From an uncultured Collinsella sp. (GTDB lineage Bacteria > Actinomycetota > Coriobacteriia > Coriobacteriales > Coriobacteriaceae): a stretch of DNA of 64,000 nucleotides. The stretch spans positions 1 to 64,000 of the forward strand of contig CALULJ010000003.1 in NCBI GenBank assembly GCA_944321445.1, read 5' to 3'. The notes under the pieces are model-generated. The model was not told the DNA's origin. It saw nothing but the letters and a program-made list of their open reading frames with translations, and made no database searches. Within the stretch, counting starts at the first letter, position 1, and every line of letters starts with the position of its first letter. A program made the translations under genes and the position numbers. This document shows positions 26,513 to 35,072 of the stretch, one piece after another.

Positions 26513-27526
26513 TTACGAGGCGAAAACGTCGAACTCAGGCGCGTTGAGCTCGAGCCCCAGATCCAAGCGGTCGCATTCCCCAACAAGGAAGGCGCTCGCA
26601 TAAACGTCCACAAGCGCCATGCCGATCGAGTTGAAATAAATGAACTCTGAGTCAGTTTCCCGTCCTTTTTTGCGACCTGCAATCAAATCGACGAGCTCGG
26701 CGTAAATCATGTCGTCAGTCAACACCCCATCGCGATACATATGGGCGATGGTCGGCGACCCCCGGTGCTTGAGAGCATCCCAAGAATCACAGACGACTTT
26801 GTCGGCCTTGAGCGCCACGCCGTACTCGTCCTCGATGCCGCCCACATGACAGTAAAAGGCCCCCGGATCACACCAATCGGCCTTGAGAAGGGGCACCTGA
26901 CCGCTGATGGCGGTAACGATGATGTCCGAGCCCCTGGCAGCGAAGGAGTAGTCCCCGCCGCAGGCCGTCACGCCCAGCTGGGGGAACTTCCGCTTGACCG
27001 CCAGGACGAGCCTCTCCTCACTTGATCGCTTGCGGGAAGAGACAGCGACCTGCTTGATCGAGGGAAACAGCCGTGACATCACGAAGAGGTGCATGAGCGC
27101 CTCGACGCCGGACCCCAGAAGCCCTATGCGCTCCGGCGCGGCCTTGGCAAGGTACTTCGCGGCGATACCTCCCACGAGCGCAGTCCTCAATGCGGTCAGG
27201 TAGCCGGCATCGAGCAGGGCGACCGGCGACCCGTCGTCGCTGCTGAGCAGCAGCACCATCCCCGAGACGTTCGGCTTTCCTGCCTCGGCGTTGGTCGGAA
27301 AGACAGAAACGAGCTTGACTCCCGAATAGCCGATTCCGGGCGCCGTGCAGGGCATGCAGTTCACCCGCGACTGCGTCACAGGATCGATGATCTGCGAGCT
27401 TTTCTCAGGGAGAATCACCTCTCCCCTGTCGTTGGCGAGAAAGCCCTGCTCCAAAAAAGCAATCATCGTGTCGAGCGAGGCGGCCTCGGCGGCCTGGGCG
27501 ACCTCAGAGTTACGGTAGTACTTCAT
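26513..27526 (-). CDS. Ornithine cyclodeaminase/mu-crystallin family protein
   Basis: This 337-residue protein of the OCD family binds NAD(P) and acts on amino or imino acids. It shows the N-terminal substrate region (KSSQIIDPVTQSRVNCMPC), GVKLVSVFPTNAEAGKPNVS, DAGYLTALRTALVGGIAAKYLA and the Rossmann motif GLLGSGVEALMH. The ATG at 27526 is preceded by GAGAGGACC. Its place between two ATP-grasp genes suggests it supplies or modifies an amino acid for ligation to the polysaccharide. Homologues include SbnB-like dehydrogenases, so cyclodeaminase activity should not be assumed. Confidence 0.8.
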   Translation of the reverse strand: MKYYRNSEVAQAAEAASLDTMIAFLEQGFLANDRGEVILPEKSSQIIDPVTQSRVNCMPCTAPGIGYSGVKLVSVFPTNAEAGKPNVSGMVLLLSSDDGSPVALLDAGYLTALRTALVGGIAAKYLAKAAPERIGLLGSGVEALMHLFVMSRLFPSIKQVAVSSRKRSSEERLVLAVKRKFPQLGVTACGGDYSFAARGSDIIVTAISGQVPLLKADWCDPGAFYCHVGGIEDEYGVALKADKVVCDSWDALKHRGSPTIAHMYRDGVLTDDMIYAELVDLIAGRKKGRETDSEFIYFNSIGMALVDVYASAFLVGECDRLDLGLELNAPEFDVFAS

Positions 27527-27545
27527 CGTGAACAGGTCCTCTCCA

Positions 27546-28850
27546 CTAATGCAGCTTGGCGCGCACAAAAGATGGCGCCTCCTGCATGAGCTTTTGATCA
27601 GATGGGTCGAAAAGCGCGAACAGGAGATTCGTCCCGTCTTCCCCGATGACTCTCACGTGTTTCAAGACCTCGCGCGCAAAGCCGAGGACGCCTGCGATGT
27701 CTTTCCCGCACAGATGCAGGTAAGCGAAGACCTGCTGAGCAGACCCCCAGGGCTCGATGACGTCACCAGCCCAATGAACTTGGGCCATGGCATAGAAGCA
27801 CTCCTGTCGATGAAGCCAGTCGAGACCCTCTATCCTCACGATTTTCCCGGGCCTCAAATGAACGGGCCAGATTGCATATAATCCCTCGAACGTGCACCGA
27901 GGAGCTTCGGCCAACACGCCATCGCCGCGTACGCCCAGAGCGTGGTCTATGAGCAGCCCGAGCTGATCGATCCCATAGAGCTTCTTGACCAGATGGTAGG
28001 TAAGCGAGCCGCCGAAGCGATAGCCTATCTCATTGAAGACGAATCTGTCGCCGCAGTTGAAGAATTCAAGCCATATGGGTCCCTCGGCGAAGCCGAGCTC
28101 CTCAAGCAGAGAGACGACCTTTTCGTTCACTTCCAAAAGGAACTTACTAGTACAGGCCGCCGGCGCTAACTGGAACGCCATCACGGGTGCCCCGCCCTCG
28201 CCCATGCTACGGGAGTACTTGTCCGTCAGCCCGCAGAAATGAACCTTGCCGTCATGGGCGGTGTATTGTGCAATCAAGGCTTCGGCGTCGACGAACTCCT
28301 CGATGAGCGGTTCCCCGCAGAAGGAGAACTCGACGGCATGCTCGACTGCGGCGTCGAGCTCGGAAGCACATCGTACCTTGCTGAACCCTCGACTGCCGCT
28401 TCCGTCCCTCGGCTTTACGGCAAGCGGGTAGGCTTCACTCGAGAGCTTTGACGCCTCGTCGTAGCTGTACTCTCTGGCAACGTCGATGCCATGTGCGCGG
28501 CAATGCGCCTTGAAAGCGCTCTTGTCATCGCAGAGCGACTGCAAATAAGGCGTTGTATAACAAGGAAGTCCCAGAGCCGCCGCCAGCTCGGCCATCTTCT
28601 CGATATTGAAATCGTGGACGCCGGCAAGGACGCCGTCGACGCCGCTCTCGAAGCACTTGGCTTTCAAAGCGCCGATGTCAGCCGTACTTACGTCCCACGA
28701 CTCGTTGGCGATTCGCTTGGCGGGCGATTTCTCGTCCGAAAGATAATCGGCGACGATTACGTAATGTCCCGAATTCTTTGCGGCCTGCACGAGCTCGCAA
28801 GAACCGATTGGCTTCCCGCCAAGAATCAATAGCCTTTTCTGTTTGCTCAT
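27546..28850 (-). CDS. ATP-grasp ligase in polysaccharide operon
   Basis: This 434-residue protein has three ATP-grasp subdomains. The pre-ATP-grasp Rossmann-like start is LLILGGKPIGSCELVQAA. The central lysine and glycine loop is LAVKPRDGSGSRGFSKV near 160. The metal-binding C-terminal strand is FNEIGYRFGGSLTYHL. It is probably a carboxylate-amine ligase. The ATG at 28850 follows AGGAGATACT and overlaps the sugar-transferase stop (ATGA). It resembles the ATP-grasp protein at 30021, so the two may act in sequence or on different substrates. Confidence 0.8.
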   Translation of the reverse strand: MSKQKRLLILGGKPIGSCELVQAAKNSGHYVIVADYLSDEKSPAKRIANESWDVSTADIGALKAKCFESGVDGVLAGVHDFNIEKMAELAAALGLPCYTTPYLQSLCDDKSAFKAHCRAHGIDVAREYSYDEASKLSSEAYPLAVKPRDGSGSRGFSKVRCASELDAAVEHAVEFSFCGEPLIEEFVDAEALIAQYTAHDGKVHFCGLTDKYSRSMGEGGAPVMAFQLAPAACTSKFLLEVNEKVVSLLEELGFAEGPIWLEFFNCGDRFVFNEIGYRFGGSLTYHLVKKLYGIDQLGLLIDHALGVRGDGVLAEAPRCTFEGLYAIWPVHLRPGKIVRIEGLDWLHRQECFYAMAQVHWAGDVIEPWGSAQQVFAYLHLCGKDIAGVLGFAREVLKHVRVIGEDGTNLLFALFDPSDQKLMQEAPSFVRAKLH

Positions 28851-29656
28851 AGTATCTCCTCGCCGGAAAGCCCTTTGACCCACTCGATGTATTCGGCGGG
28901 AATGTCGGCGTCGTTTATCGCCTTGCCGTCCAGGTCATAGCCCATGAAACTACCTCTCTTGGCGACGGCGCGGGCGGTGGCACTCTTACAATCAAAGGCG
29001 AAACGGACTAGGTTGACGGCCATGATCAGGTCGGTTTTGAACGAGAGGTGCTCCACGTACCAAATGTCGTTTTCGAGCTGTTCGTTCCACGTCCACACGG
29101 AGCTGCCCAGATGGCGCGGCGGGCATTCGAGTCCAGGGCGAACGTCAAGGCGGTGCATGTGCCGCCTGCTGAAGCGCTGCAGGTACACCTCGGGCAAAGG
29201 GCGCGGTCCGATAATGCTCATATCGCCTTTGAAGATGCTCCAAAAGTTGAGCAATTCGTCCAGCGAGGTCTTGCGGACGAATTTCCCCCACTTCGTGACG
29301 CGCTGCTCGGGCGGGAGCAAATCGCCCTTCTCGTTGCGTTCCTCGGTCATGTTCCTGAACTTGACGATGGTGAACCGCTCTGCATTCCTGCCAACTCGAA
29401 CCTGCCTGAAGAAGAGGGGCCTGCCGAGATCCGCAAGGGTGACAACAGCGATAACAAGGTTGATGGGGAGCGTGACGACAAGGGCGACAGCTGATAGCGC
29501 AATGTCTAGGCAACGCTTTCCGTAACGAGCGTAAAGCCCAGTCGCAGGGTGCACTTCATCCTGGATTGAATCGACGGCCTCGCGGCGGTCAGCCGCGAGT
29601 TTTCTCCCAATTAGCTCAATCTGACGCGCGGTCAAATCTGGCTGATAAGTGCTCAT
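28847..29656 (-). CDS. Initiating sugar transferase (bacterial sugar transferase family)
   Basis: This phosphoglycosyl transferase starts the repeat unit by moving a sugar phosphate onto undecaprenyl phosphate. The 269-residue protein has one N-terminal membrane segment (CLDIALSAVALVVTLPINLV). It carries the family motifs LFFRQVRVG, TIVKFRNMT, TSLDELLNFWSIFKGDMSII and GPRPLPEVYL, including the catalytic Asp-Glu pair. The N-terminus is somewhat extended. It is translationally coupled to the ATP-grasp gene at 27546. Confidence 0.88.
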   Translation of the reverse strand: MSTYQPDLTARQIELIGRKLAADRREAVDSIQDEVHPATGLYARYGKRCLDIALSAVALVVTLPINLVIAVVTLADLGRPLFFRQVRVGRNAERFTIVKFRNMTEERNEKGDLLPPEQRVTKWGKFVRKTSLDELLNFWSIFKGDMSIIGPRPLPEVYLQRFSRRHMHRLDVRPGLECPPRHLGSSVWTWNEQLENDIWYVEHLSFKTDLIMAVNLVRFAFDCKSATARAVAKRGSFMGYDLDGKAINDADIPAEYIEWVKGLSGEEIL

Positions 29657-29667
29657 TTATACAACCC

Positions 29668-29998
29668 CTACATTTGGACTAATATCCCGAAAATACGGCC
29701 GTCTGCCTCGGTCGGACAGCGAGGCGGGCGCGATAGCTGAGGCTCATGTCGCCAGAGAAGGCTCCAGAAGTTGAAGAGCTCGTCCAGGGATGCGCGCCGC
29801 ATGAACCCGCCGAGCTGGGTGACCCTTCGGGCGGGAGAGAGCAGGTCTCCGTTGGCGTCGGCCTCATTCGTCATGTTACGGAGCTTGATGAGCGTGAGGG
29901 GCCTCCCCCCGTCCCGTGCGCTCCTGCCTGAACAGAATCGGGCTACCCGCGTCGCGATACTCGAGGGGCGCCGCAACCAGGTTGAAGGGCGTCGCGTC
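29668..29998 (-). pseudogene. Broken second initiating sugar transferase
   Basis: Pieces of a phosphoglycosyl transferase lie in different frames. TPFNLVAAPLEYRDAGSPIL is in one frame (from about 29998). LIKLRNMTNEADANGDLLSP and RRASLDELFNFWSLL follow in the next. The expected GDMSLIGPRPL appears as GDMSLSYRARLAVRP in a third before a stop. The N-terminal membrane segment and C-terminal quarter are missing. It is a frameshifted, doubly truncated remnant beside the intact transferase. Confidence 0.75.
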
Positions 29999-30020
29999 CG
30001 CAGTTAAGCGCGCCGTCACC

Positions 30021-31232
30021 CTACTCGACCTCCACGCGCATGAACCGGCCCCCTTCGGCGAGGAACTCGTCGAGCTCTTCATGCGACTCAAAGCGCAGGA
30101 ACACCGAGCCGAACGCATGGTTCGCCGCGGTGAACGCCTCGACCCGCTCTCCGGGCGCGATCCAGAGCTGCTCTTCGGCGACGTGGGCCGCGCAGAAGCC
30201 CGGTGCGTACGAGATGCCGCGGAACGTGCCTGTGCGGCCGGCGTGCAGCATCTCCTGGTACCAGAAGCCGTCAAACTCTGGCTCCCCGACTCCGTCCACG
30301 GGCATGCCGAGCGCAGCCTGCACGGCGGCCCTCACCAGGTCGATACGGCCACCCGTCGCGAAGCGCAGCATCTCGCAGAGGCGGTTCCCACCGCCGCGCG
30401 GGGCGACCTCCATGATGTATGCCTTGCCGTCGGTCGCCACGCGCGTCTCGACGTTGAAGACTCCGTCTCTCAGCCCGAGCAGGCCAGCGAGCCGCTGGAG
30501 CTCGGAAGAGAGCTCGGTCTGAGCCCAAGCGGGCATCGACGCAGGCATGGCGTAGGCCGCTGGCGTGTACGGGTTCGGACAGGATGTGTCGAACAGCTGC
30601 GAGGTGAACGAGACGCATTCGAAGTCGCCGTTCAGACAGAACGCATCCGCGTCGGAGGAGTCACCTTGCTTCTCGAGGAACCGCTCGACGATGCACCCGC
30701 CCGAGATCGAGAACGAGAGCGCCTCTTCGACTGCAGCGGCGAGCCCCTCCGGGGAGTCGACGCGCGAGCACCCCTTCGAGCCCGCAGAGTCCACCGGCTT
30801 TGCGATGACCGGGTACGCGATGGACCCCGCCGCCGCTGCCGCCTCCGCGACCGACCCGAAGGCGCGCTGGTCGGGGCAGTTGAACCCGTTGTCCCGAAGG
30901 AAGGCACGGAATCTGTCCTTGCTCTGCAGGATGCAGACCGACTCATAGGGGCCCTGGAAGGGCAACCCAAGCTCCTCGGCGGCATAGGCAGCGGAGATGA
31001 CGCCGGGGTCGGCGGCGAAGGACATGATGCCGTCCGCCCGGACCGATCGGGCCGCGCTGAGCACGGCCTCCCTGTCCACGATGCTCGCGTTCACGTAGCC
31101 GTCCGAGAAGCGGTGAGCGTAGTTTCCCGGCAGGTAGTCGCAGGTCACGACGCGCGCGCCGAGGTTGTGCGCAGCGTCGATCACCGGTAGCGCGTAGCGC
31201 GCGCCGCCCAGTAGCAGAAGGGTCTTGGTCAT
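30021..31232 (-). CDS. ATP-grasp ligase in polysaccharide operon
   Basis: This 403-residue protein of ATP-grasp fold opens with LLLLGGARYALPVIDAAHNL. It has the central AYPVIAKPVDSAGSKGCSRV near 140 and the metal site AYIMEVAPRGGGNRLCEML near 285. It is likely an amino-acid or carboxylate ligase related to carbamoyl-phosphate-synthase-like enzymes. The ATG at 31232 lies one base after the aminotransferase stop (TGATATG) and has GGAGGGAGGGG upstream. Its 3' end abuts the sugar-transferase remnant. Confidence 0.8.
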   Translation of the reverse strand: MTKTLLLLGGARYALPVIDAAHNLGARVVTCDYLPGNYAHRFSDGYVNASIVDREAVLSAARSVRADGIMSFAADPGVISAAYAAEELGLPFQGPYESVCILQSKDRFRAFLRDNGFNCPDQRAFGSVAEAAAAAGSIAYPVIAKPVDSAGSKGCSRVDSPEGLAAAVEEALSFSISGGCIVERFLEKQGDSSDADAFCLNGDFECVSFTSQLFDTSCPNPYTPAAYAMPASMPAWAQTELSSELQRLAGLLGLRDGVFNVETRVATDGKAYIMEVAPRGGGNRLCEMLRFATGGRIDLVRAAVQAALGMPVDGVGEPEFDGFWYQEMLHAGRTGTFRGISYAPGFCAAHVAEEQLWIAPGERVEAFTAANHAFGSVFLRFESHEELDEFLAEGGRFMRVEVE

Positions 31233-31233
31233 A

Positions 31234-32355
31234 TCAGCCCCTCCCTCCACACGACAGGACGATGCCGCAGATGCGGTCGACGTCCTCGGGCGCCAGATCG
31301 GCGTACATGGGCAGGCAGAGCACGCGGGCCGCGGCGCCCCGGGCGACGGGGGTCCTGGAGGAGTCGAGCCTCCCCCGATAGCACGCGAAGTCGCTCACCA
31401 GCGGGTAGAAGTACTTGCGGGCGCCGACGCCCTCCTCGGCCAACGCCTCGAAGACCCCGTCCCTCGTCGCGCCGAACGAATCTAGGAAGAACACAGGCAT
31501 GTAGGCGTGGTTGTGTTCCACCCCGGGCTGCGGCGCGATGAGCTTGAGGCCGGGAACGCCCTCGAGCCTCTCGCGGTAGCGCTCCTCCACCCTCGCCCTC
31601 TTGGCGATCTCCTCGTCCACGTGCCTCAGGTTGCACACGCCCATGGCAGCGCGGAACTCGTCCATCTTGGCGTTGCCCCCAGAGCACGCGACGTCCTCCG
31701 GGCCCTCGATGCCGAAGTTCCTCCAGCGGGCGAGCTCGGACCCGAGCGCGGGGTCGCGGAAGCACACCGCGCCGCCCTCGACCGTGTTGAAGACCTTGGT
31801 GGCGTGGAAGGAGAGCATCGAGGCGTCCCCGAAGGAGGCGGCCGAGGCGCCGTTCTTCCTCACCCCGAATGCGTGCGCCGCATCGTAGAGGACCTTGAGG
31901 CCGTGCCTGTCGGCGATGTCCTGGATGGCGTCCACGTCGCAGAGGTTGCCGTAGACGTGCACGGGGACGATCGCACAGGTCCTTTCGGTTACAAGCGACT
32001 CGACGCTCACGGGGTCGATGGTGTAGTCCGATGGCCTCACGTCGGCCATAACCGGCCTCAGCCCTTTCCTCACGATCGCGTGCACGGTGCTCGCGAAGGT
32101 GAACGGGGTGGTGATCACCTCGTCGCGCCCGTCCTTGCCAAGGCCAAGAGCCTCGAACGCGCATTCAAGGGCGGAATGGCCATTGGTGAACAGTGCCGCG
32201 TTCGACACGCCGAGGTACTCCCTCAGCCCCTCTTCAAGCTTCCTGTGCTCCACGCCCATGTTAGTGAGCCAATGGCTCTCCCACAGCGGCCGCACCTCTT
32301 CGATGTACTCCTCCATGGGGGGCATAGAAGATCTGGTGACTAAGATTGTTTTCAT
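31234..32355 (-). CDS. DegT/DnrJ/EryC1-family sugar aminotransferase
   Basis: This 373-residue PLP enzyme makes amino sugars from keto sugars on nucleotide carriers. It shows the N-terminal WLTNMGVEHRKLEEGL, TNGHSALECAFEALGL, ITTPFTFASTVHAIV, the DAAHAFG acidic motif and the Schiff-base lysine in SFHATKVFNTVEGG (near 183). A tandem GTG-ATG start occurs; the ATG at 32355 is used here. Together with RmlA it points to a dTDP-amino sugar in the polymer. The dehydratase normally needed between them is not in this window. Confidence 0.88.
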   Translation of the reverse strand: MKTILVTRSSMPPMEEYIEEVRPLWESHWLTNMGVEHRKLEEGLREYLGVSNAALFTNGHSALECAFEALGLGKDGRDEVITTPFTFASTVHAIVRKGLRPVMADVRPSDYTIDPVSVESLVTERTCAIVPVHVYGNLCDVDAIQDIADRHGLKVLYDAAHAFGVRKNGASAASFGDASMLSFHATKVFNTVEGGAVCFRDPALGSELARWRNFGIEGPEDVACSGGNAKMDEFRAAMGVCNLRHVDEEIAKRARVEERYRERLEGVPGLKLIAPQPGVEHNHAYMPVFFLDSFGATRDGVFEALAEEGVGARKYFYPLVSDFACYRGRLDSSRTPVARGAAARVLCLPMYADLAPEDVDRICGIVLSCGGRG

Positions 32356-32370
32356 CACCCGGCCCCTTTT

Positions 32371-33270
32371 CTATTGCAGTGAATTTGTGTATCGGCTGAT
32401 GACGCGGCCCGCGAGCACGTTCTCCAGGTGCTTGCCGTAGGCGGTCTTGCCGTACTTCAGCGCCGCGCGCGCCACCGCCTCCCTGTCGATCCACCCGGCG
32501 TTGTAGGCGATCTCCTCGAGGGAGGCGATCTGCAGGCCCTGGTTCACCTCGAGGGCGCGCACGTACTCCGAGGCCTGGAACAGGCTCTCGGTCGTGCCGG
32601 TGTCGAGCCACGCGCTGCCGCGGTGCAGCAGGGTGACCGACAGGCTGCCGTCCTCCAGGTACATGCGGTTGAGGTCGGTGATCTCGAGCTCGCCGCGAGC
32701 GGAGGGCTCGAGACGCTTGGCGAACTCCACCGCGCGTCCGTCGTAGAAGTAGAGGCCGGTCACCGCGTAGTGGCTCCTGGGCTCCTCGGGCTTCTCCACG
32801 AGGGAGAGCACGCGCCCCGAGGCGTCGAACTCCACGACGCCGAAGCGCTCCGGGTCCGGCACGTAGTAGCCGAACACGGTGGCGCCGCGCTCCATGGACG
32901 CCGCCCTCTTCAGGGCGGAGGTGAACCCTCCCCCGTAGAAGATGTTGTCGCCGAGGATGAGGGCCACGGGCTCGCCCGCTATGAAATCCTCTCCAATGAG
33001 CAGCGCCTGCGCGAGGCCGTCGGGGCTCGGCTGCTCGGCGTAGGAGAGGTCGATTCCGAACTGCGAGCCGTCGCCCAGCAGCCGCTCGAAGTTCGGCAGG
33101 TCCCTCGGCGTCGAGATGAGCAGGATGTCACGTATGCCCGCCAGCATGAGGACGCTCAGCGGGTAGTAGATCATCGGCTTGTCGTAGACGGGCAGCAGCT
33201 GCTTGCTCGTCACCGTGGTGAGCGGGTAGAGCCTCGTGCCCGACCCGCCGGCGAGGATTATGCCCTTCAT
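32371..33270 (-). CDS. rmlA: Glucose-1-phosphate thymidylyltransferase
   Basis: This enzyme makes dTDP-glucose from dTTP and glucose-1-phosphate. The 299-residue product has the nucleotidyl-transfer motif [46 protein letters not shown] and [20 protein letters not shown], normal for RmlA. The ATG at 33270 is clear from the conserved N-terminus. RmlB, C and D are absent nearby, so dTDP-glucose must be further processed by enzymes encoded elsewhere or used by another route. Confidence 0.92.
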   Translation of the reverse strand: MKGIILAGGSGTRLYPLTTVTSKQLLPVYDKPMIYYPLSVLMLAGIRDILLISTPRDLPNFERLLGDGSQFGIDLSYAEQPSPDGLAQALLIGEDFIAGEPVALILGDNIFYGGGFTSALKRAASMERGATVFGYYVPDPERFGVVEFDASGRVLSLVEKPEEPRSHYAVTGLYFYDGRAVEFAKRLEPSARGELEITDLNRMYLEDGSLSVTLLHRGSAWLDTGTTESLFQASEYVRALEVNQGLQIASLEEIAYNAGWIDREAVARAALKYGKTAYGKHLENVLAGRVISRYTNSLQ

Positions 33271-33305
33271 CTTTACCCCAACCCAGGCCCCACCGCCGCC
33301 AAGCG

Positions 33306-33896
33306 CTACCGCTTCGCGACGATCTCCAGCCCGACCCTGATTCTCTTCACTCGACCCAACATGGGAACTTCCAGCTCGGCTTCGCGCTTGTGGCGGTCGA
33401 TCCGCCTGATCTCGAACTCGCGGCCCTTGAGCGGCCCGCGCATCACCATGACGCGGTCGCCCTCGATGATGCCCTCGCTCATCTCCACCACGTGGGTGTC
33501 GATATCGGTGTAGGCGTTCAGCCACGCCTCCTCGTCCGCGGAAAGCGGCATGAAATACTCCCCGTTGCTTCCCAGAAGCCTGATGAACGCCGGCACCTCG
33601 GCGAGCCTCGCCGCCACAGCACCGGGATCACGCGTCTGAATAAACACGTAGCCCGGCAAAAGCTGCATGCGCACGGTGCGCCATTGCCCCTTCGCCGCGC
33701 GCTTGGTCTCGTACGACGGCGTGAAGCAGTCGTCGACAAAATCCTCCAGCGTGCGGACGAGCAGCCTGCGCGTGCGCTCCTCGGCCCCACTTCGGACCTG
33801 GACCGCGTAGAGCTTCGCCACGGACACATCGATCACCCCGACCATATCGCACGGCTTCGCCGACACGCCTCCGCGCGGACAACAGGAAATATTCAT
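33306..33896 (-). CDS. NusG-like antitermination factor (LoaP/UpxY-type), paralogue 1
   Basis: This 196-residue NusG-family protein has an N-terminal NGN domain ([28 protein letters not shown]) and a C-terminal KOW domain ([21 protein letters not shown]). The ATG at 33896 follows GCGAAGGC. Specialised NusG paralogues at the head of polysaccharide operons (RfaH, UpxY, LoaP) reduce pausing and termination over long operons. This one lies directly upstream of rmlA. It is distinct from its tandem neighbour at 34031 and from housekeeping NusG. Confidence 0.85.
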   Translation of the reverse strand: MNISCCPRGGVSAKPCDMVGVIDVSVAKLYAVQVRSGAEERTRRLLVRTLEDFVDDCFTPSYETKRAAKGQWRTVRMQLLPGYVFIQTRDPGAVAARLAEVPAFIRLLGSNGEYFMPLSADEEAWLNAYTDIDTHVVEMSEGIIEGDRVMVMRGPLKGREFEIRRIDRHKREAELEVPMLGRVKRIRVGLEIVAKR

Positions 33897-34001
33897 GCCT
33901 TCGCGGGCGCGGCAACGCGATACTCGACGATTGCCGAACCGGAAGGATTGTGTGCAGGGCAGTTCCCTGCGCCGGACCCGCGCGGATGCGCTCCCCGTGG
34001 G

Positions 34002-34025
34002 CCCGGCGCAACGCACTGCGCCGGG
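34002..34025 (-). promoter_or_regulatory. Hairpin between the two NusG-like genes
   Basis: CCCGGCGCA (34002-34010) and TGCGCCGGG (34017-34025) form a perfect 9-bp stem six bases after the first NusG-like stop. There is no T-tract. It could be a pause or attenuation site acted on by the NusG paralogues. Confidence 0.4.
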
Positions 34026-34030
34026 AGCCT

Positions 34031-34636
34031 CTAGCTCTTGTGCGGGACGTCGATGGGCATCGACTCCGTGAAGCCGCCGTCCGCGTCGCCCACGCTCACC
34101 AGGCAGCGCCTGCGGTGGCGGTCGACCCGCGAGATGCGCGCCTCCTGCCCCGCGAGCGGACCGTCCAGCACGCGCAGGACCCCGTCGCGGATCTCCGCCG
34201 TGGAGCTGCGAATCACATGCCGCGCGTCCATGGACTGCGCGAACCACGCGGCAGCCTCGTCCGCCAGGGGCAGCCAGGCGCGCTGCTCGGTGCCCACGAG
34301 CTCCGCCGGCACCGACAGGCCCGCAAGCGCCTTGGCGAGGCCCGCCGCGTCACGGGACAGCGCGAACGCGTAGCCGCGATACATCGGTGTGGCACTCAAA
34401 GACCACATGCCGTCGCGCTTGATCCAGCGCTCCTTCTGCGGCACGAAGGAGTCGTCGAGGAGGTCTTTGGGGATGAGCCGAAGCAGCCGGTCGCAGGAGT
34501 CCTGCTCGCGCCCCTCGGGAACGCGCAGCAGGTACCAGCGGACACGGCCCGCAGGGGTGCGCCTTCCGCAGGGAAGGCCCATGGCCATGCGGGCGCCGCG
34601 GCGCGTGCGCTCTGCAGCCGCCGAGGCGACAGCCAT
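34031..34636 (-). CDS. NusG-like protein, paralogue 2, first gene of polysaccharide operon
   Basis: This 201-residue protein has an NGN-like half (VRWYLLRVPEGREQDSCDRLL ... YRGYAFALS) and a KOW-like end (LDGPLAGQEARISRVDRHRR). It is weaker than paralogue 1 but has the same domain order. The ATG at 34636 has AAGGGGGAAGG upstream. As the first gene of the minus-strand operon it probably controls elongation into it. Two adjacent divergent NusG paralogues are unusual; they could act at different sites or one could antagonise the other. Confidence 0.75.
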   Translation of the reverse strand: MAVASAAAERTRRGARMAMGLPCGRRTPAGRVRWYLLRVPEGREQDSCDRLLRLIPKDLLDDSFVPQKERWIKRDGMWSLSATPMYRGYAFALSRDAAGLAKALAGLSVPAELVGTEQRAWLPLADEAAAWFAQSMDARHVIRSSTAEIRDGVLRVLDGPLAGQEARISRVDRHRRRCLVSVGDADGGFTESMPIDVPHKS

Positions 34637-34857
34637 ATGCCTTCCCCCTTCCAGGACCCGAAGGCGCCCGGCAACCGGGCGACCGCAGGCGCTATTTCTC
34701 GCAGGTGCGCGAAAAGGTACACATTTTGAAGGGGTGCTCGTTTAACAAAAGGCAAGAGTGGGCCACGCGTGAAGAGCTGCGGTTTCTTTACACGCCGCGT
34801 CGCGTCCGTGTGTATAATGGGGTCCGTGATATGAACCTAAAAAGGTGTACTTTTTGA
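34637..34857 (-). promoter_or_regulatory. Leader and promoter region of the polysaccharide operon
   Basis: Two similar, partly palindromic sites, AAAAGGTACACATTTTGA (34712-34729) and AAAAAGGTGTACTTTTTGA (34839-34857), lie about 127 bases apart. A TATAAT/ATTATA -10-like element is at 34813-34818. In the leader a stable hairpin CGCCCGG/CCGGGCG (34665-34681) precedes the ribosome site of the first NusG-like gene. Which strand the -10 serves is not certain. Confidence 0.35.
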
Positions 34858-34970
34858 TGTCCTCGCCAGGCTCTCTACCTGCGCGAACACCTCGCATCGC
34901 ATGCCCGCGACCCAAAACAAGCGACCGCGCATCCACCGGCGCGCCACGAACTCCCACACATACCGGCACA

Positions 34971-35010
34971 CAAAAAAGACCCGATCCGGCACATGACCGA
35001 ATCGGGTCTT
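34971..35010 (-). terminator. Intrinsic terminator of the fru operon
   Basis: On the minus strand AAGACCCGAT (35010-35001) pairs with ATCGGGTCTT (34985-34976), with extra inner pairs, followed by TTTTTTG. It lies 63 bases after the fruA stop. Confidence 0.88.
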
Positions 35011-35072
35011 CCCCAACATATATCTAACGTGAGCCGAACTATGCGGCCCCGTTCGCGAAGGGCCAGCAAGTG

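Noticed and set aside
34637-34810. RfaH-type ops/JUMPstart element in the polysaccharide leader
   Set aside because: The ops core GGCGGTAGNNTG is not present on the minus strand; only a generic hairpin is seen.
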